This document shows positions 34,578 through 41,063 of a DNA stretch of 41,063 bases, piece by piece (position 1 is the first letter of the stretch; each line of letters begins with the position of its first letter). The stretch lies in NCBI GenBank assembly GCA_027604685.1, contig JADHYX010000176.1, positions 2,575 to 43,637 on the forward strand, read 5' to 3'. The position numbers were made by a program, and so were the translations under genes. The notes under the pieces are model-generated. The model searched no databases. It was not told where the DNA came from and worked only from the letters and a program-made list of their open reading frames with translations. The DNA comes from Lobulomyces angularis. Taxonomy: Eukaryota; Chytridiomycota; Chytridiomycetes; Lobulomycetales; Lobulomycetaceae.

Positions 34578-37050
34578 ATGATTTTGGATCATATTTTAGG
34601 AAGACCGTCTCCAAATCTACAACGAATACATGTCCTTATCGCGCTTTCGATAGCTTATTCTGCTTTCAACAGTAGCAGCCCCCCCGCCTTCCTAAGGACG
34701 TTAAATAATAAACTAATAAATATACCACGTAAATTTAATAATACTTATTTCTAAACTTAACAAACTCTAAAATATTTAATTTTTTTAGCTTGGAAAATAA
34801 TTTTGGGATGCTTCTCTACTTCCTACATAATAAAAAATTTTTTTTTATTAACTTTTTTAAACGCACCGGAGCCTTTGTCAAGAATGTACACTAGAAATTT
34901 TTATAGAGCCAGCTGGATTTTGATGGTTTCACGAAAAAACTTAATATATTTAAACTTTCTGTTGTTTTATCATAGGCAATGGATGCCGGATTTTTAACTG
35001 CCATGCACATAAAACCAAAATTTTTAAAGGACTTTCTTAGCATAGTATTTACAGCTTTCTATTTAATTTACGCGGACAAAGCTGATGAAAAAGTCAGAAA
35101 ATATAGAGCAGTAGCAACTTTTCATATGATGAGAATAAGCTGGGAAAAGAGTGATAATCCTTACTTAAGGATGTTAACTGTCTTTGACAGAGGGTTTCTA
35201 GGAGTTAGGGAAGATTTAACTTTTAAACGGCCAGAAGAGTAATTATATTTGGTTTTAATTGAATATCTTGAAATTTTAGGTCACCGACTTCATTTCCAGA
35301 TGACCAACTGAATGATATTAAGGCAAGAATATACTTTCATGGCTCCAAAGAGGAACTAGTAACAGCGTCAAAGTTAATTTTCCATGTTCCAGGTATGTTT
35401 GTTATTTGTTAATAACTTACATGATCATTATTGGATATTTGAAAAGGTGGTGGTTTTGTTACTATGAGTCCCAGATGTCATGATGATTATGTTTCTAATT
35501 GGGCTAGAAAAACGAAAGTGCCAATAATTTCAATAAATTACGGTAAGGCGCCTGAGCATCCTTACCCTTGGTAACTTTTAATTTATAAAAAACATCTAAT
35601 TTGACTCTTTTAGGGCTTTGGAAGAATGGTGACAATTTACCAATAGTATTTTGTGGTTCTTAATATTTTTTTAGTTACGATGCATACAGAGCAATCGTTG
35701 AATCCAATGGAAAAGTCATCGGATTTCAAGGTTGGGTTGGAAAAGATGGAAAAAAAGTTAGCCCTTTGAAAATCATTGTGACTGGTGATTCAGCGTAACA
35801 ATTTTTTTATTTTTTCTGAATCTGTTAATAAAAAATGATCAGTGGCGGTAATCTGGCAACAGGGTTAACTTTAAGAACATTGGAACCTACGTCCGTACTA
35901 CCTGCAACACCATGCCCAGCGGGATTGCTGTTAATTTATCCATGTTTAAGTTTAGAAATATCATGTTGGTAATGATTATTTTGGAAGCTTATTTTAAAAT
36001 TGCACAAATTTAGGATGCCGCAGGAACAAATGCACATGATTAGAGCTGAAAGTGTAAAGTCGATGACAAATATAAAAAGTTTACTTCAAGCAAAGGATCA
36101 TTTTATAACGAATGAAGAAGACTCTCCTTTGGCAGTACCGGAAGCCCCTAAAAAAATTGACGTTTTAACTGATAAAGTCGATCGAGATGATACTGGCATT
36201 ACGGGTTGGATGAAAAGAAGAAGAGCATCAAAAATGAAGGAAAAAAATTTTGAACCTTGCCATAGTACTCCGATAATTAGAAGCTCTTTATCAATGACTA
36301 GTAGAATGTCATATTTTCAAGATCGAATATTGGCGCCAGAAAGTAAACATTTTAATATTTTGTTTATTTACTAAAAAATAGTGATGCGGGCAATGGCGCT
36401 ACTTTATTTAAACGGGTCCCCTATACCGTATAATATTCAAGAAGATATATATCTTAGCCCCATTAATACACCCAATGATATCTTGGAGAGATTTCCAGTA
36501 AATATTTGAAAATAATTTATTTTATTAACAAAACCTTTGTTATTAGCAAACTTTCTTTATTACAGGTGAAAAAGATCCTTTTGTAGATGATACGGTCGTT
36601 TTTGCAGCAAAATTAAGGCAGGCAAAAGAAAGAAAAAAAAATAGAATAAAAGGAGGTTTTGGAATTAAGAGGGTTGAACAAAAGCAGAAGAAGTCCAAAA
36701 AAACACTTGAAGAATTCGGCGTTAGAGTAAAGATTTTAGAAGGAATTTCTCATGCTTTTTTTAACATGATGGCATTTTTACCAGAAACTAGACAGGCAAT
36801 AACGTTAACTAGTGAGTGGTTCCTTGAAATGTTAGGAGTTAATGTAGAAAATGAGGAAGAGTTTACTAGCAGCAGTTTTAATGGTCACTTGAGTGAGGAA
36901 CTGTTGTACAACAGTAGCGATGACGGTTTTGATGAAAGTATTGATATGGAAAGAGAGTTATCTATAGTAAAAGAAAAGAAGCTAATGCAAAGAAGAAGGG
37001 AACAGCTAAGCGAGCAGCATCTTCAAGAAGGGAACAGCGATTTTTTTTGA
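34578..37050 (+). CDS. Hormone-sensitive-lipase-like alpha/beta hydrolase
   Basis: About ten exons, some very short, encode roughly 680 residues. The N-terminus, MILDHILGRPSPNLQRIHVL and IALSIAYSAFN, then a hydrophobic segment FSTSYIIKNFFLLTF, suggests membrane association. The catalytic part shows LIFHVPGGGFV, PIISINYGKAPEHPYPWALE, the nucleophile elbow VTGDSAGGNLATGL, AGLLLIYPCL, the acid FITGEKDPFVDD and the His ILEGISHAFFNMM. This order and the CYDAYRAI block match animal hormone-sensitive lipase (LIPE) closely. As in LIPE, a long insert (about 160 residues, with basic MKRRRASKMKEK and Ser-rich SSLSMTSRMS) splits the catalytic domain; in LIPE that region is regulatory. The oxyanion HGGG is PGGG here. 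The likely role is hydrolysis of acylglycerols or sterol esters. A 15-bp microexon lies at 35614-35628. Confidence 0.87.
35614..35628 (+). other. 15-bp microexon of the HSL-like gene
   Basis: GGCTTTGGAAGAATG lies between a TTTTAG acceptor and a GTGACA donor. With the flanking exons it restores PWALEECYDAYRAI, matching animal hormone-sensitive lipase, so it is a real exon and not an artefact. Confidence 0.8.
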
Positions 37051-37266
37051 TTGCGTTGAAATGATATTTTTGCTCTAGTTCACAATAAGTTTTTTTGGAA
37101 TTTGTCATAAAAAATTTTTCTAATTAAAAAATTTAATTATCAAACACCTTAACAGTATAAAATAATTTTTCACCATCTTGATTAATGTATTACATTTTTA
37201 AACTTCAAAAAAATATTTACTTTGACAATTTTATTTTACGCCAAAACAACATAAATTAGAGAATAT
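37051..37266. terminator. Convergent 3' ends of HSL-like and AKR genes
   Basis: The two genes end facing each other within 216 bp of A/T-rich DNA. Their polyadenylation regions must share it. No gene is seen. Confidence 0.4.
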
Positions 37267-38535
37267 TTACAATAATTCCGAAATATTGTTGATTTCTTCA
37301 TCAGTTAAGTCGCCATTAAGGTCATTCCATTCTAAAACTTCAATATCCTCTTTCATATGTTTTTCATTTGTCGTACCTAGCAAATATAATTACAAGTAAT
37401 TATAGGAAAAAAAAAATAAATTAAATTACCGTTTAAAGGAATTATATCCAGTTTCATAAGATACCTAAAAATTAAAGGAAATGATTGGAAAAATTAGGTT
37501 TATACCTGTAAAATACTTGTTCCCTAGTAACAGCTTTTCCCTTTACCTTAGCTAACCGTTGCAAAACATCATCAACGACTTTTGACTTTAAAATATGAGG
37601 ATTTGCTTTAAAAAAACAAAAAAAAATGTAATTGCATTTATGTAAAAAATGCAAAAGCAATAGATACCACTTAAACTCCAGAAGCTTTGATAAATAATAT
37701 TAGAATCTTTACAAAATTTTCTCAGTTCTTTATCGTAGTTAGTGCCTTTATAAAATCTATTTTGAATAAACATTGGCTTAATTCTGCACTGGTCAAAAAA
37801 AATTTTAAATGCCTCCAAGTTGTAAAAATTTGAAACTCCAATAAATTTAACCAATTCATAAGTTTTAAAAGACTCAAATTCTCTCCAAACTGAAATAGTG
37901 TCTTCCACGGTATCCCTAAGTATGAAATTAAAGTATTAGAAGAGAAAAAATTTTTTGCTACAGTGGACCATGCAGTATTAAAGAATCAATGTAATTAACT
38001 TTCAAATTCTTTAAGCTTATAGAAAAACTTTCTTTTACTTGTTCAGGGACACTAAAATTTTTGTGATATGGTATTCTGTTAGGGTCTTGACCATCGATTG
38101 ATGTAAACTTTGTCTGAACAAATAATTGTTCTCTTGGAATATTAAATTCTCTTTCTAAAGTCGAAATGGCAACACCTTAAAAGTAGTTGTTAAAAAAAAT
38201 ATATAATTATTTCCTAGTTGAATGTGTATTATCTTACCTACTAAATGTTCTTGATAGTGCTTTGGTTGACACGCTGTATCAATAGCTCTAAAACCATTTA
38301 AAACTGCTTTTATCACCAAGTCTGCTGTTTTTGATTCCTTCCTGCCATAAATTTTTATAAAATTAAATACAATTATATTATTACTTTTATTATTATTTTC
38401 ATAATATGAATACAAAGCCAGAAAAAAATCAATTACTGAATAATTCAATTTTTAGTTCTGTAATTTCTTCATGATACGATTACTAATTTTAAAAAACTAA
38501 ATTTACCAGGCCGTACCATATATCATCTTCTGCAT
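37267..38535 (-). CDS. Aldo-keto reductase
   Basis: Seven or so exons, about 290 residues. The short start MQKMIYGTAW (38535) splices from a GTAAAT donor to KESKTADLVIKAVLNGFRAI. The catalytic tetrad is visible: Asp in FRAIDTACQ, Tyr in PKHYQEHLVGK, Lys in REQLFVQTKFTS and His in YIDSLILHGPL. The barrel continues with KTYELVKFIGVSNFYNLEAF, the substrate and NADPH region MFIQNRFYKGTNYDKELRKF, QSFWSLS and the 3' exons LAKVKGKAVTREQVFYRYLM, LDIIPLNGTTNEKHMKEDI and the terminal LNGDLTDEEINNISELL. Such enzymes reduce aldehydes and ketones with NADPH in the cytosol. The substrate cannot be told. It lacks the usual N-terminal beta hairpin, either truly short or started by an unseen exon. Its neighbour is a fatty-aldehyde-type dehydrogenase. 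Confidence 0.88.
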
Positions 38536-38668
38536 GTTGATTTGTTTTCAAATAAGATATTTATTTCAAAAAAGGTATTTTACAACAAAAAAATTTTTAA
38601 AAAAAAAATAACTCCAAATAAAGAATTTGAAGAAAATAAAGGAAAAAATTAAAGAAACTACATTAAAT

Positions 38669-40615
<1,947 letters not shown>

Positions 40616-40974
40616 TGTTATTAGCAGCAAAAATAATCTTAAAGTTGGTCTTAGATTTGGTTAAATTGGAATTGTTATATTAAGATATTTTTTAATTAAA
40701 TGTGAATTTTTTCGAAAAGTTTTTGTTCTAATGGAAAAACTAATTATTCCACATACGAAGAGATTTCATTATAATTCCACATTATCTTTTTGAACATAAA
40801 AAATTGTTGTCAAAATAGTGATCACCAAAAAAAAATGAGCGTTTAGATAAATTGTAATTGTAGTTCTCAAAATCACAAAGGTGAATGTTAAGATAAATTT
40901 TAATTGTAATTGTAAATTGAAAAAAAAAACTATTTATATAGATAATAATCTCTTTTTTTGCAGCATTTAACAAA
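40616..40974. other. Intergenic between ALDH and the last gene
   Basis: No gene supported. It holds the ALDH promoter on the minus strand. A near-repeat, TAGATAAATTGTAATTGTAG and GATAAATTTTAATTGTAATT, occurs at 40845-40915. A TTTTTTTGCAG acceptor-like site at 40953-40963 could mark a leader intron of the next gene. Confidence 0.4.
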
Positions 40975-41063
40975 ATGGGAAAACAATCTTGTAATAAAAC
41001 AAAATTTGCTAAAGTATTAACAGGAACATCTGATCAATATGAAAAAATGGAAAATTTAATTTA
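40975..41063 (+). CDS. Start of an unrecognised gene (runs off right edge)
   Basis: An ATG at 40975 opens a frame, MGKQSCNKTKFAKVLTGTSD and QYEKMENLI, that stays open to the window end. Its context (AACAAAATGG) is favourable. Met-Gly followed by a nearby Cys and Lys resembles a myristoylated and palmitoylated N-terminus, but this is speculative. Too little is visible to assign a family. An upstream GCAG acceptor suggests a spliced leader exon. Confidence 0.45.
   Translation, partial: MGKQSCNKTKFAKVLTGTSDQYEKMENLI

Noticed and set aside
40782..40973. Open frame on the minus strand near the right end
   Set aside because: Low-complexity sequence without a recognisable domain, overlapping the presumed promoter of the gene starting at 40975.

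Overview
The window is nuclear DNA from a very AT-rich eukaryote with compact genes. Nearly every gene is cut by many short introns (mostly about 40-70 bp, GT..AG, commonly GTAAGT/GTATGT-like donors), and long A or T runs are common in introns and between genes. The gene content points to a flagellated early-diverging fungus or close relative, of the chytrid or cryptomycete (Rozella-like) sort. An SFP1-type zinc-finger factor, TVP23 and RQC1/TCF25 fit fungi. STPG2 and UPF0193/EVG1 are otherwise found in organisms that build motile cilia. MIC60 and uroporphyrinogen-III synthase argue for a true mitochondrion and haem synthesis, and so against the equally AT-rich anaerobic gut fungi. The organism assignment is inference from gene content only.

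Layout. 1-1027 (-): SFP1-like zinc-finger gene running off the left edge. About 1185-2873 (+): a decayed Fanzor (eukaryotic TnpB-like, OMEGA-type RNA-guided nuclease), broken by frameshifts and stops but with its diagnostic RuvC and zinc-finger motifs readable in order. 3273-4361 (-): uroporphyrinogen-III synthase. 4669-7426 (-): STPG2-like flagellar PG-rich repeat protein. 7854-8554 (-): BAP31-type ER membrane protein with a KKDN tail. 9392-11005 and 11270-12899 (-): two tandem divergent G-protein alpha subunits. 13277-14284 (-): UPF0193/EVG1 protein, head-to-head with 14416-16685 (+) MIC60. 17034-19608 (+): TCF25/RQC1. 19747-21609 (+): unrecognised protein. 21863-22353 (+): small coiled-coil protein. 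22570-24025 (-): coiled-coil protein. 24412-26097 and 26560-27939 (+): a second tandem pair of divergent G-alpha genes. 28124-28992 (-): TVP23. 29817-31996 (+): RBBP6/Mpe1-type DWNN-knuckle-RING protein. 32166-34453 (+): CLASRP-like SR protein. 34578-37050 (+): hormone-sensitive-lipase-like hydrolase. 37267-38535 (-): aldo-keto reductase. 38669-40615 (-): membrane-anchored class 3 aldehyde dehydrogenase. 40975 to the right edge (+): start of an unrecognised gene.

How the parts relate. This is mostly a eukaryotic housekeeping region without operons. The themes are flagellar parts (STPG2, UPF0193), heterotrimeric G-protein signalling (four unusual G-alpha paralogues in two tandem pairs about 12 kb apart), mRNA processing and ribosome quality control (RBBP6, CLASRP, TCF25), membrane trafficking (BAP31, TVP23), and a lipid/aldehyde group at the right end (HSL-like lipase, AKR, FALDH). 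The two least ordinary items are the Fanzor relic and the paired G-alpha expansion. Exon borders were placed by eye from GT..AG sites, reading phase and family conservation; single borders may be off.
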